Assembly: GCA_964017155.1 (NCBI GenBank)
Contig: OZ024860.1
Coordinates: 50,021,583-50,085,582 of the forward strand
Length of the DNA: 64,000 nt
Direction of reading: 5' to 3'
From: Oasisia sp. SBJ-2009
Lineage: Eukaryota; Annelida; Polychaeta; Sabellida; Siboglinidae
How positions within the stretch are numbered: position 1 is the first letter of the stretch; each line of letters begins with the position of its first letter. The notes under the pieces were generated by a model. The model searched no databases. It saw nothing but the letters and a program-made list of their open reading frames with translations, and had not been told where the DNA came from. Positions 12,005 through 23,166 of the stretch are shown here, piece by piece. A program made the translations under genes and the position numbers.

Positions 12005-12190
12005 TGCATTGTCAACGAATACAGCGGAACTGCTCGTTCGAGGTCACCGGCCAGATGGCTGCGCCTCGGGCTCGGGCTCAGGCTCGGGCTCGGCGACGGC
12101 CGACGGTGACCTTAGGAGTCTGGCTTCATTCAGGGCTGGCTGGAGGGCTGGCCTCAAAATTATATTGCATCCCTCTGGACACAATATCGT
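12005..12190 (-). mobile_element. LTR-type element, terminal part (C)
   Basis: Homologous to 42305-42518, the other outer end of the element, and also to the internal segment at about 10727-10910. The phrase GGCTGGCTGGAGGG is shared with 42460-42475 but not with the internal segment, so this is the true terminal piece. A gap of about 20 bp near 12118 distinguishes it from the 42 kb copy. It is joined to 12004 over a 2-bp TG microhomology. Confidence 0.6.
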
Positions 12191-12248
12191 TATTCTTGTT
12201 CTCATTCACAGTACATTGTATATGATATGTATATACCACTATTCGATG
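12191..12248 (+). repeat. Satellite fragment (58 bp)
   Basis: TATTCTTGTTCTC through ATTCGATG continues the satellite exactly where U5 stopped, at unit positions about 1005-1060. It then breaks off into the inverted segment. It shows that the element copy at 9963-12190 has both of its satellite junctions. Confidence 0.85.
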
Positions 12249-13760
12249 CAAGTCACTTTAGCTACGGTTGCGTCGGTACAAGAGATTTTGATTGCCAGTT
12301 GTCTAAGTGCCGGTGAGGTGTCATTTAGGGGACGCTAACATATCCTCACGTCCCTTGTAGGTACGATATGTGTACCCAATTATTCTCCCTCTTGCTCTGG
12401 GTACGATAACAGCTTTTGAATGTCGGGCTGTGTACGTTTCCCCTCCCGGCCGGGGGACCGCTTGACATGTTGACGCTGCCCAGCCGCCGGCGGGTTAGCG
12501 GGTCCGCTCCTATTTGACGACGGGTTGATTACTGCTTGGAACTTCGCTGCGGGGGCCTGCCTTAGAGATACGGCTTAATTACTCTTGGCGGGTGCTAAAG
12601 TCTGAGATACGTGCAGTTAACAGCGCTTGTCGCGATTGACGACACGCGCCTTCTTGACTATTCATAGATGTCACATCCGGGTAGTTAGTCGGCACAACTA
12701 CGTACGGCGTAAAGGCAACATGGCCTGCAGCTACGCTAATCCTTCGGTTACTCTATGTGAAGGAGACGTCCCAGGTGCTAGTTTTGTCCGATTACTTTCT
12801 GATGAGACTGCCAAGACGATTATCTCTGCTGTTACTTTGACTGGCAGTGTTGAACAATGTTACAAGTAATAATCACAGTATCATATTACAGAAGTATTCA
12901 TTATTTTCAACACAACCATGTGGATTAAGTGGCAGAGTGGGTAACTTTACTGCATTGTACCTTTTCAGATACCTATTGTTATATGTCCTAATACTTATAC
13001 TACAGAATGTCATGTATTTTATACATCTGTTTTTCCTTGCGTACTTAGATTAATTAAGATGATTATCAGCCGCACACTCACAACGGGTGAGCGCCATCCA
13101 ATCCGTTCTATTAAACGGTGTCGAGTGCAGAGTCCCGCTGTCTACCTTGACTAGCCACCACGGCTTTTTGGCTTCTGCGATATCAGCTTAACGTTTTGGC
13201 TGGATCTGAGATACGTGGTGCTAATTGGACACAGTTCTACGGACCTTCTCGACGGCGCGTGAGTTTTCTTTCTTCGTGCGACATATTCTACGTGTAGTGG
13301 TATGTCACACACGTTATCTTCTTGTGCACATATTTGACGCCTTATTGGTGTTTGTTGCGCTCACTCTCTGCGTTTATGCGGCTCACCTTGGCGTGAGGTG
13401 CGTCGGTACATGATGTGTTGTTTGCTTGTTACCCTCGTGCCGGTGAGAAGTAACTGAAGTGACGCTTGCCTTTAATCAAGTCTCCCTGAAGGTTTCATGT
13501 TGTCTGCAAGGTGTTTTTTTTTAACATCGTATCATGGGCGCGTCCACACACTGGGCGCGGTATGCCCGGGTCAGCTGGCAGCTGGTCAGGTGGCCGCCGG
13601 CGTACGCCGTTGTTTGTACGTACGGCTAATTGACTGAGGGTCTCCGCCCCTACTTACGATGGGTTAATCACCATTGGACCATCACCGCGCGCGCTGCCTT
13701 AGAGTTCCGGTTGGATTAATACCGGCGGGTGGCTACGTCAGCTACCCCAGGCTGCGACGC
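12249..13760. repeat. Element region B: degenerate 1.13-kb repeats
   Basis: Motifs recur at an offset of about 1,130 bp: CGTCGGTACA at 12271 and 13401, GTGCCGGTGAG at 12307 and 13437, CTGCCTTAGAG at about 12557 and 13693. The CTGAGATACGTG motif occurs at 12602 and 13206, with a related copy near 42180. No protein family is visible. The frames at 12627-12869 and 12847-13053 are open but unrecognised. These look like old tandem duplicates inside the non-coding element. Confidence 0.6.
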
Positions 13761-13920
13761 ACGGGGCGCCCTGGTTTTGGGGTGTGGTAGTGGCATGCTG
13801 TGTTACTGGTCTTCTGTTTTTACCTTACAGCGTCACTTGGCAGCTTTTCCCGTTTTGCTTAACTTTGATTCTGTTTTGTATTACTGGCTGTGTTGGCGTG
13901 GTGTGTGTTTACCTGTTTGC

Positions 13921-14145
13921 ATGCACGACACACACACAGGTCTGTGTGTTTGTGTGCGTGTGTATTTGTAAGTAGGTACGTATGTGTTTCCATGTGTGTA
14001 TGTGTGTGGTCCTGTTTATGTGTGTGTATACGCGTACGTCTGTATGTGTGTATATACATGTATTACGTATGTATACATGTCTGTGTGTATGTATACATTT
14101 ATGTATGTCCGTGTGTACACGTGTGGGCACGCCTGTATGCATTAG
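13921..14145. repeat. TG/TATG-rich simple sequence
   Basis: An impure alternating purine-pyrimidine tract of TGTG, TATG and TACA words. The reverse-complement copy is at about 40115-40340. Such tracts can adopt Z-DNA. The open frames across it in several phases are composition artefacts. Confidence 0.85.
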
Positions 14146-14493
14146 TTATTACCTGGTTATGTCGGTGTACACGCACCCATCGTTTTTGTGCGTAGTTTCG
14201 TGTTATCCCATTTTTCACGTCATCAAGAGGCGGCCAGTTACACAGCTTAGGTTACCGCCTGCGGCATGTCAGGGCTGTTTATCTTCTTTGCGCGTTCTCT
14301 CTGCGGTTAGTGGGCGCCAAATTTGGGCCCTCTCTGTTCTTGTTTTTCAGTTCCTTGTTCACTTCACTGAGGATTCTCGTGGCGCGGCTCTAATAATTTT
14401 GGCCGCTACAAGCCCGGGTGCTTTCGTTTTTTTTTAAGTTGTACCGATTTTACCGGCATTGTTTCACTGCTGTCCTCCGAACACAGTGACCAT
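14146..14493. other. Element region B, no recognisable gene
   Basis: Unique-looking element sequence between the TG-rich tract and the 71-bp minisatellite, also present inverted at about 39770-40115. A T-run precedes the minisatellite. I see no coding or structural signal. Confidence 0.5.
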
Positions 14494-14868
14494 CGGCCGT
14501 CACACGCCAGTTACCTATGCCGTTTTGCCGGCATATTACACCGTTGTACTCTGGTGCCGGTTATCGGCCGTCACACGCCAGTTACCTAGGCCGTTTTGCA
14601 GGCATATTACACCGTTGTACTCTGGTGCCGGTTATCGGCCCTCACACGCCAGTTACCTATGCCGTTTTGCCGGCATATCACACCGTTGTACTCTGGTGCC
14701 GGTTATCGGCCGTCACACGCCAGTTACCTATGCCGTTTTGCCGGCATGTTACACCGTTGTACTCTGGCGCCGGTTCACCGGCCGTCAAAAGCCAGTTACC
14801 TGTGCAGTTTTGCCGGCATATTACACCGTTGTTACCTGGTGCCGGTTAATCGGCCGTCACATGCCAGT
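14494..14868. repeat. 71-bp minisatellite, about 5 copies
   Basis: Copies start with CGGCCGTCAC at 14494, 14565, 14636, 14707, 14779 and 14851 (the last partial), a period of 71-72 bp. Each copy holds GTTTTGCCGGCAT and CTCTGGTGCCGG. The inverted copy is at about 39395-39775. Because 71 is not a multiple of 3, the repeat reads as similar peptides in shifting frames; it should not be taken as coding. Confidence 0.92.
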
Positions 14869-15340
14869 CGTGAAAGCGGTGTTGCATATCTTATCGGTGA
14901 GGTTAATTGCCGGTGTTTCAGCTGTATGCAGCGGGTTATGGTAGGTGTTTGTCTTCCAACACTTTTCTCACCTTCCGTGGCCTCCTGGTTTAGACGCATG
15001 GTATTGGGTTTTTTCTTCCTGTGCTTACATGTGGTTCTCTCACATGAGAAAGTATGATGCATTATGCGCTTCCGGCTCTTTTCTACGTTATGTTGCCGCA
15101 TGCTTCGTTATAACATGTTCGATGACCATGGCCTCTTCCATCATGTTTGAGCACTTGTTACGGTTTAGCAGTGGCTATAACCGACCATTATCTAACATCT
15201 TTGGTCACTTGATATGGTGTCACATCTTATGTGTGTTTGATCTTATTTACTTTTCAATTATTTTCCTTTCAATTTATTTCGAAACACGCAACTTTAACAA
15301 GCAAGCCTTCCAATTACAACTCGTCAGTCACTTGATACGC
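14869..15340. other. Element region B, end part
   Basis: Last part of region B before part E, also present inverted at about 38933-39395. An open frame at 14945-15379 is interrupted or refused by single-base differences in the other copy, which argues against coding. No known domain. Confidence 0.5.
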
Positions 15341-16059
15341 ATGAAGTACTATCAAGGACTATGTTTTGACGAGGAGTAGTCATGAAGTTCAACACTGTGT
15401 GTCTACCCCTGTGAACCATTTTCACTGAATTGTTAAGTGGCAATTGTTAGTGTTGATTATCATGACGATGCCCCTGTGAACCATTTTCACTGAATTGTTA
15501 AGTGGCAATTGTTAGTGTTGATTATCATGACGATGTTTCACAACACATAAATACATGCACACAACACATGTTCCTTTGTCGTTGTAATCTTGTATGTTTC
15601 GTGTTGTGTTTGCCTATGAAAATATTCACCGATTAGCACTCAAGTCAGACATTGACGGTCACCAATATTCTCCTCCGGTCGGCCATAGGCGGCCAGCGAT
15701 TACATCACAACGTTTGGCTTCGGTTTACGTGGTTGCATCTAGTGACTAAGACATGCACTAACTGCGACACCTATCTAGACATATAACATTAAATTGTGAC
15801 TAGTTTGGATACTTCAGTTCTCCGATATAGTTACCGCGTTTGCGAACTTTAACGGCCATAGGTTTTGTGTTTGGTTTTTAAATGTCCTCCAGCCAGGAGT
15901 GGGCCGCGCGTACAGCTAAACTGTGTAATATGTTGTAACAAGTGTTATGCCAGTGTGTGGATTATTTCACGTTCTTTTCAATAACTCAACTTGTAGCAGT
16001 AGAAATTCAAGCCAAAAAAAATAATGGGTAGGCTCCACTGTTCCAGTGGAGGGTGGGGT

Positions 16060-16310
16060 TGTTTTCCCCCCTTTACGGTTTCTGTCAATGTATACATTCG
16101 CTTAACGCATGTGTTTCTGTCGATACACTATTATGCAATATATTGTATCAGTATACATGCAAGCAGCTGATTGTACGATAGGCTTTTTGTTGTACTTGGA
16201 TGCTTATCATTTACCATAACACTGTATGTCTTTCAAGGTACAATCAGCCGGGCGCACACGTCAAGTTAGCGCCAGGCAATCCAGTTGTAAATAAAAGATC
16301 TAGATTGCCA
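16060..16310 (+). repeat. LTR-like repeat (inverted copy, a2)
   Basis: 251 bp, TGTTTTCC to GATTGCCA, the reverse complement of 11036-11286. Here the inferred sense strand is plus. AATAAA occurs about 20 bases before the end. Confidence 0.55.
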
Positions 16311-17134
16311 TATTACCATTACAAGGTATTTTGTGTCTTATTGATCTACCGTAAACAGAGCCAGGCCCAGCTGTAGTTTATTAGGGAATATTAGGGCACA
16401 CCTACGAACGGGAAGGGCGCAGGCACGCAAAAACGATATTGTGTCCAGAGGGATGCAATATAATTTTGAGGCCAGCCCTGAATGAAGCCAGGCATAGGCT
16501 ACGAATTTAGGACTCCTAAGTTCACCGTCGGCCGTCGCCGAGCCCGAGCCTGAGCCCGAGCCCGAGGCGCAGCTATCTGGCCGGTGACCTCGAACGAGCA
16601 GTTCCGCTGTATTCGTTGACAATGCAACAGGGTATTTTGGGTACCTCTGTTGGTTTTAACGACATTTCCCGCCCGCCCTCCCTGTTCCTCGACTAGTGTG
16701 TCCGTTTTACATGTTTGGTGCTACATTGTGTGTTCGTGTCTTCCGTGTGCACTTGTGTTTACACATACGGCGACTATTTGTATATGTCTGCACTTTAATG
16801 CGTTCCTCGTTAAGTTGTGGCTTGATGGGGTTGGGTTACCCATATTTTCGGCTACCGCTTCCGTCTTACACGCTTGTCGTTATCTCCCTGAATGTTTCTA
16901 TATCCCTTACCGTTGTTATTTGTGTACGCTTGTGCGCCATCACTCACGAATAGGCCGTATACAGTTTTTACTTATTTGACGCTTTTCCCTGCATTCGTTA
17001 TATACACGAGGTTTGGCATTTTGCCTTTCTTCCGCTGGATGTTCTGTGGAGTATACAGGGTTTTTAGTGCGGGTACTCGTTAGAGTACGATTGTTTGGCA
17101 GTTTGGCCCGGCCTATCTGTGAGGGGGGGGGGGG
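16311..17134 (+). mobile_element. Short internal region (inverted copy) with polypurine tract
   Basis: Same content as 10214-11035 in reverse. It ends in GTGAGGGG followed by a run of Gs (about 17123-17134) directly before the next LTR, the place and composition of a polypurine tract for plus-strand priming in LTR retrotransposons. No coding sequence recognised. Confidence 0.5.
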
Positions 17135-17386
17135 TGTTTCCCCCCTTTACGGTTTTTGTGTCAACGTATACATTCGCTTAACGCATGTGTTTCTGTCGAT
17201 ACACTATTATGCAATATCTTGTATCAGTATACATGCAAGCAGCTGATTGTACGATAGGCTTTTTGTTGTACTTGGATGTTTATCATTTACCATAACACTG
17301 TATGTCTTTCAAGGTACAATCAGCCGGGCGCACACGTCAAGTTAGCGCCAGGCAATCCAGTTGTAAATAAAAGATCTAGATTGCCA
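17135..17386 (+). repeat. LTR-like repeat (inverted copy, a1)
   Basis: 252 bp, TGTTTCCC to GATTGCCA; reverse-complement counterpart of 9963-10213 with a few changes near 17155. It abuts minus-strand satellite at 17387. Confidence 0.55.
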
Positions 17387-18866
17387 TATGAATATTCTGT
17401 TCCATTTCCGACAAGAATTAGGCACTTGCGTAGAATGCAAGCCAACCTCAATTGCTCCTACCTTTGAAACTTCATTACGAGAGGCGCGGGTAGGGTAGTG
17501 TAGTGGTTTTAATACGCGCGAACTCAACAGGCCTGATATATTTGGTCTAAAAATCAGTGGAGAGAGTCTGACATTGTTGAATCTAATCGGTGTTATACGC
17601 CAAGCATATTGACTTGCATCGTGCATAAAGGGTACCCGAATGTCGCACAGGCCGTTGTACTATAATACAACTGTAGTCCTATGTGTGTTGCTTATTGACA
17701 AATAGGCTAGCGAAAGTAAAACATTGAAAGAACGAAGTAGAAAGTGGAAGAAAGCGCCCCCCCCCCCCTCCCCAGTTTGCCTACTTCAAAGGCGTCGCCA
17801 TCTTGAAATCTGACGTCGCCAGGAACGTAAATGGCGCGTCTACCGTATTGTCGTGACGACACAGTATTGTTGTGGCGCGTCTTCCGGGTTGCCGCCATTA
17901 CTGTGCCGCGCAGCCGGATGCTGGCGACAGATACCAGTTTCTTTAGTGTAATCTCGACCGCATCGCGGTGGGATTTGCGTCTTTGACGCCAGTGGGGTGA
18001 AGGAAAGGGGGCATATGTAAGAATTGAGCCTGCTGGTTGCAATGTTCTTAGACACCGTGCACATTGTAACGCTCTTTTATTGTTTTTTGTCAGGTGTCTG
18101 CCCCTGGTGAAGATACAGCGACACATGGCCGACGACTTCTGGCAGCATTACTGACCGACCAGACCCGATTATGTGAAGACTGGCGACGCGGAACAGTCAT
18201 TCGACAGTGGGTGAAGCCTAGTTTATATCAAGTTATTTTATTTATATAACATGTTGAGGTAGATGATAATGTAGGCCGATCACTGGGAGAATTAAATCAA
18301 CGATAGCATGACATCGATATAGGTATCACAGTTAGTGCGAGTGGACAATAGTTTTGATGTTGCAGTTCTCACAATCGAAACGTTTTACTCAGACGATTGA
18401 TCGAGCTATTGTTCACGCTATATGATGTATTTCAAGAGAAGTAATGTCAAAATATGATGCAAAATAATGCACATGAAACGAAACTTGTTTAAGAGGCCGA
18501 GATCGCACCGCGGAAAGTATCTTAACATTGATATGCATAAGCACCATTCGCGCGGCGAATGCCACACACATTCTCGCATACACACATACACCCACTCAAT
18601 ACAGTTGAGTTGATGAATCTTTGACCGTCATGACAGCCAGCACAACGCATTCATCTCGACTGGAAACAGCATACTTACGAATCACCATGCAAAACCAACC
18701 GACACAAATGCCTCATTCTTTGCAATAGTGTAACTCAAGGGTACGCATTTGACATGTCTTCCTTCTAAGACAAGTGTAGAGATCACTCGATGTTTTGAGA
18801 CCAATATTTATTGCAGTCACACTTTTCTCGGCACGCAGATTTGTATCTAGGTAGTGACGGAGATCG
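17387..18866 (-). repeat. Satellite in inverted orientation
   Basis: About 1,480 bp of satellite on the minus strand, covering the last 475 bp of one unit and the first 1,005 bp of the next. It is the only inverted satellite in the window. It shares the GAAGTAGG and TTGAGTTCG variants with U5 and with the unit at 35942-36888. Confidence 0.93.
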
Positions 18867-18953
18867 TTTCATGTGCATTATTTTGCATCATATTTTGACA
18901 TTACTCCTCTTGAAATACATCATATAGCGTGAACAATAGCTCGATCAATCGTC
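18867..18953 (+). repeat. Satellite unit end after the inversion
   Basis: Plus-strand satellite resumes at TTTCATGTGC and gives the last 87 bp of a unit. Confidence 0.9.
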
Positions 18954-20912
18954 TGAGTAAAACGTTTCGATTGTGAGAACTGCAACATCAAAACTAATGT
19001 CCACTAGCACTAGCTGTGATACCTATGTCGATGTCATGCTATCGTTGATTTAATTCTCCCAGTGATCGGCCTACTTTATCATCTACCTCAACATGTTATA
19101 TAAATAAAATAACTTGATAAAAACTAGGCTTCACCCACTGTCGAATGACTGTTCGGCGTCGCCAGTCTTCACATCATTGGGCCTGGTCGGTCAGTAATGC
19201 TGCCAAAAGTCGTCGGCCATGTGTCGCTGTATCTTCACCGGGGGCAGACACCTGAGAAAAAAACAATAACAGAGCATTAAAATGTGCACGGTGTCTAAGA
19301 AAATTGAAACCAGCAGGCTCAATTCTTACATATGGCCACATTCCTTCACCCCACTGGCGTCAAAGACGCAAATCCCACCGCGATGCGGTCGAGATTACAC
19401 TAAAGAAACTGGCATCTGTCGCCAGCATCCGGCTGCGCGGCACAGTAATGGCGGCAAACCGGAAAACGCGCCACAACAATACTGTGTCGTCATGACAATA
19501 CGGTATACGCGCCATTTACGTTCCTGGCGACGTCATATTTCAAGATGGCGACGCAAACTGGGGAGGGGGGGGGGCGTTTCTTCCACTTTTTACTTCGTTC
19601 TTTCAATGTTTTACTTGCGCTAGCCTATTTCTCAATAAGGAACACACATAGGACTACAGTTGTATTATAGTACAACGGCCTGTGCGACATTCGGGTACTT
19701 TTTATGCACGATGCAAGTCAATGTGCGTGGCGTAAAAACACCGATTAGATTCCACAATGTCAGACTCTCTCCACTGATTTTTAGACCAAATATATCAGGC
19801 CTGTTGCGTTCGCGCGTATTAAAACCACTATACTACCCTACCCGCGCCTCTCGTAATGAAGTTTCAAACGTAGGAGCAATTGAGGTTGGCTTGCATTCTA
19901 CGCAAGTGCCTAATTTTTGTCGGAAATGCAACAGAATATTCATATTCTTGTTCTCATTCAGATTACACTGTATATGATATATATATACCACTATTCGATG
20001 AGTTGTCTCAATGTCTCAAGCAGCTTTCCACCTATGGCTAGGCTAATCGAAGTCTGGACAGTATCTAATTTAACATTCGTACTGCTGAATTTCAAACTAC
20101 TACACTCAACGACAGAAGTTCCCTTCATTGTGTTGGCAATCTACTCTCTGCGATCTGGAACTCTAAAACGTGTTAACGGCGACGCCAGGAGGGCTGTATG
20201 CAGGCTACGCAAAGATGTATCTGAAGCATTATATGCCATTCCAAGCGATACAAGACGTTCTTTCGCACACAGATTTACTGTGTAGTGTAATGCTCTCTGT
20301 AGGATGTACACTGTGTGTAGCTAGCTTAACATCAATTATTATATGATGCGACCATTGCCTGTTAGTTGCTTTGTGGTTTCGTTTTCATATTGAACTGGCG
20401 ACATGTCTGCTCTTTGGTTTCAGGTCTTCCTATTTGAGTCCGAAGTGTGAGCAGCGACACAGACCCTCCGAGAATGCGACGCGCGAGTAGTGGTGAAACC
20501 CACGGATGTCTAGTATATAATTTCGTCGTTGTCGGGGTAGCTTGGAACAACCTTTGTTTTCTCGTATGGCTCTTCGCCATCAATGTTATGTCTAGCTTTT
20601 CGCGTTACCTGTTTGTCGGCATATCGCTCAAGACATGGCCAAAGAGCTGGCCTTTTTGCACTGATCACTGTAGCATATGCTATTGTTTCCAAGACAATAT
20701 ACCAACATATGTATTCGATCTCCGTCACTACCTAGATACAAATCTGCGTGCCGAGAAACGTGTGACTGCAATAAATATTGGTCTCAAAACATCGAGTGAT
20801 CTCTACACTTGTCTTATAAGGAAGACATGTCAAATGCGTACCCTTGAGTTACACTATTGCAAAGAATGAGGCACTTGTATAGGTTGGTTTTGCATGCTGA
20901 TTCCTAAGTATG
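18954..20912 (+). repeat. Satellite unit U7, 5' part
   Basis: Unit interrupted at unit position about 1960 by an L2-like LINE. It shares with U8 a 12-bp deletion just before the poly-G tract (near 19553: GACGCAAACTGG). No gene supported. Confidence 0.93.
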
Positions 20913-22171
20913 ATGAACACGCACTGCACGACCCTTTTCAGTCGGCATACCGTCGTGGCCACTCCACTGAAACAGCGTTACTCCGTGTCAAGAATGACAT
21001 TGCCGAGACACTGGACAAGAAATGTACAACAATTCTTGTAATGCTTGATTTGTCGGCCGCGTTCGATTCAGTCGTGCATGAATTGTTGATGACTCGACTT
21101 GAACAGTCATTCGGCATCACCGATAAGGCGCGTTCATGGCTGATATCATATATTAGCGAGAGGAATCAGAAGGTGGTAGTGGGAAGTGCCGAGTCGGGTG
21201 GTTCAGACGTGACGCGTGGCGTTCCACAAGGGTAAGTGCTAGGGCCTATCCTATATTGTATCTACACAAAGCCGATTGGACGGATTATTACTAGACATGG
21301 CATGAACCATCACTGTTATGCTGACGACCTTCAAATATACCTGGCTGTTGATGGAGACGAATCGATTGTGACGGCACTTGCTAAGGTAGAACTGTGTGTA
21401 GCTGAAGTCGCTGCCTGGCTGACGAATAACAACTTAAAACTGAACATGGAGAAATCCGAGGTAATAATTTTTTCCTCGGCGAAGAAACGCGACAGCCTGC
21501 CTGCTGATTAGTATATGACAGTAGCCGGCCCTCAAATTCAACCGTCATCGTGCGTGCGCAATTTGGGTGTGACATTTGACTGTAACCTGAGGATGGAGCA
21601 GCAGATCGCTAACGTTGTGAAGGTGTATTACTATCAGATAAGAAACATTGGGCGAATTCGCCCACATCTGACAAATGAATCGTGTAAAACACTTGTTCAT
21701 GCACTAGTAACATCCCGGTTAGACTATTGCAACTCTCTCCTCTATGGTCTACCAAACAACACCATGCAGCGACTGGAAAGGGTGCATAATTGTGCAGCTC
21801 GCATAATTACGCGTACGAAGAAATACGATCACATTACACCGGTGCTGCAGCGACTACATTGGCTACCAGTTCATCTGAGACCAACCTACAAAGTGCTGCT
21901 ATTGATCCATTGTGCTCTAAATGGGGTAGCGCCCGACTACCTGAGTGAATTGTTCAACTACAGACACGTAAATAGAACTCTACGATCTGCCTCGCAGCCG
22001 CCCCTTTTGTCCATACCGGCCTCACAGACTGTCACCCACGGTGATCACCGTTTCGCCGTCTGCTAGGCAGTTCTATGGAACAATTTGTCGTTTTTCATCA
22101 GGACTGCCTCAACAGTAAACAGTTTTAAGACACTTCTAAAAACTCATTTATTTAGGCAAGCTTTTTTGTAA
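20913..22171 (+). pseudogene. L2-like ORF2 fragment (reverse transcriptase)
   Basis: One continuous reading frame carries RT block A (VMLDLSAAFDSV), block B (GVPQG then a stop, then LGP), block C (CYADDLQIY, the catalytic dyad intact), the conserved stretch LVTSRLDYCNSLLYGLP, and a C-terminal LLKTHLFRQAF. Three in-frame stops break it: TAA at 21233-21235 exactly at the Ser codon of the GVPQGS motif, TAG at 21509-21511, and TAG at 22064-22066. No frameshift is needed from 20913 to the final stop at 22169. Role in the family: target-primed reverse transcription of the element's RNA. This copy is dead. Confidence 0.9.
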
Positions 22172-22254
22172 TTTAACTTTTTGTGTTTTAATTGATCATG
22201 TTTAAATCAATTAGTGTATTTAAAGTTATTTTACTTGATTTATGTATTTTTATT

Positions 22255-22286
<32 letters not shown>

Positions 22287-22436
22287 TATTCTGTTCGTAT
22301 TTGTCAAATGTTATCTTCATGCTTTTAGATACTGTATTTTGGGTATTTTAGGTATTCTTTACACATTTATTTTTAGGTGTTTTTGTAAAGCGCCTGAGAG
22401 CAATTTTAATTGATCGGGCGCTATATAAGTATTGTA

Positions 22437-23166
<730 letters not shown>

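Larger units (their letters stand above)
9963..12190 (-). mobile_element. Non-autonomous LTR-type element, internally deleted copy
   Basis: This copy lies between satellite positions about 1005 and 1007 and has, on the plus strand, LTR (9963-10213), a 0.8 kb internal part, LTR (11036-11286), a 0.72 kb region (11287-12004), and a terminal part (12005-12190). Compared with the copy at 36889-42518 it lacks about 3.3 kb between 12004 and 12005. Sense is inferred to be the minus strand, because AATAAA sits close to the CA end of the LTR in that orientation. No open frame resembles gag, protease, RT or integrase, so it is non-autonomous. The alternative is an unclassified composite repeat. Confidence 0.5.
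12249..18866 (-). other. Inverted 6.6-kb segment
   Basis: The order inside is internal region B (12249-15340), part E (15341-16059), LTR (16060-16310), short internal region (16311-17134), LTR (17135-17386), then satellite on the minus strand (17387-18866). Reverse-complemented, this is satellite plus element in the same order as at about 35.4-42.0 kb. It replaces about 1.1 kb of satellite, roughly unit positions 1060-2160. Both edges have about 3 bp of microhomology: ATG at 12246-12248 and TCG at 18864-18866. Either a real inversion-insertion or an assembly join. Confidence 0.75.
15341..18866 (-). repeat. Right arm of 3.5-kb inverted repeat
   Basis: Reverse complement of 8481-12004. Small differences from the left arm are visible throughout the satellite part and a few in the element part, for instance TGTTTCC instead of TGTTTTCC at the LTR start (17135). 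Confidence 0.9.

Noticed and set aside
9963..12190. Helitron
   Set aside because: No TC start, no CTRR end with hairpin, and the 251-bp direct repeats with TG...CA ends fit an LTR-type element better.
12797..12830. Hammerhead ribozyme core (CTGATGAG)
   Set aside because: The required GAAA and flanking stems are not present at proper distance. Other CTGATGA words lie in RT coding sequence (YADD).
13859..14195. Cys- or His/Thr-rich open frames on both strands
   Set aside because: Low-complexity TG/CA-rich DNA keeps several frames open; not genes.
14494..14868. CRISPR-like array
   Set aside because: The 71-bp repeats are contiguous without unique spacers, and the setting is an animal genome.
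14459..15057. Proteins with repeated RHITPLYSGAG-like peptides
   Set aside because: Produced by the 71-bp minisatellite. The period is not a multiple of 3 and all three frames give similar repeated peptides.
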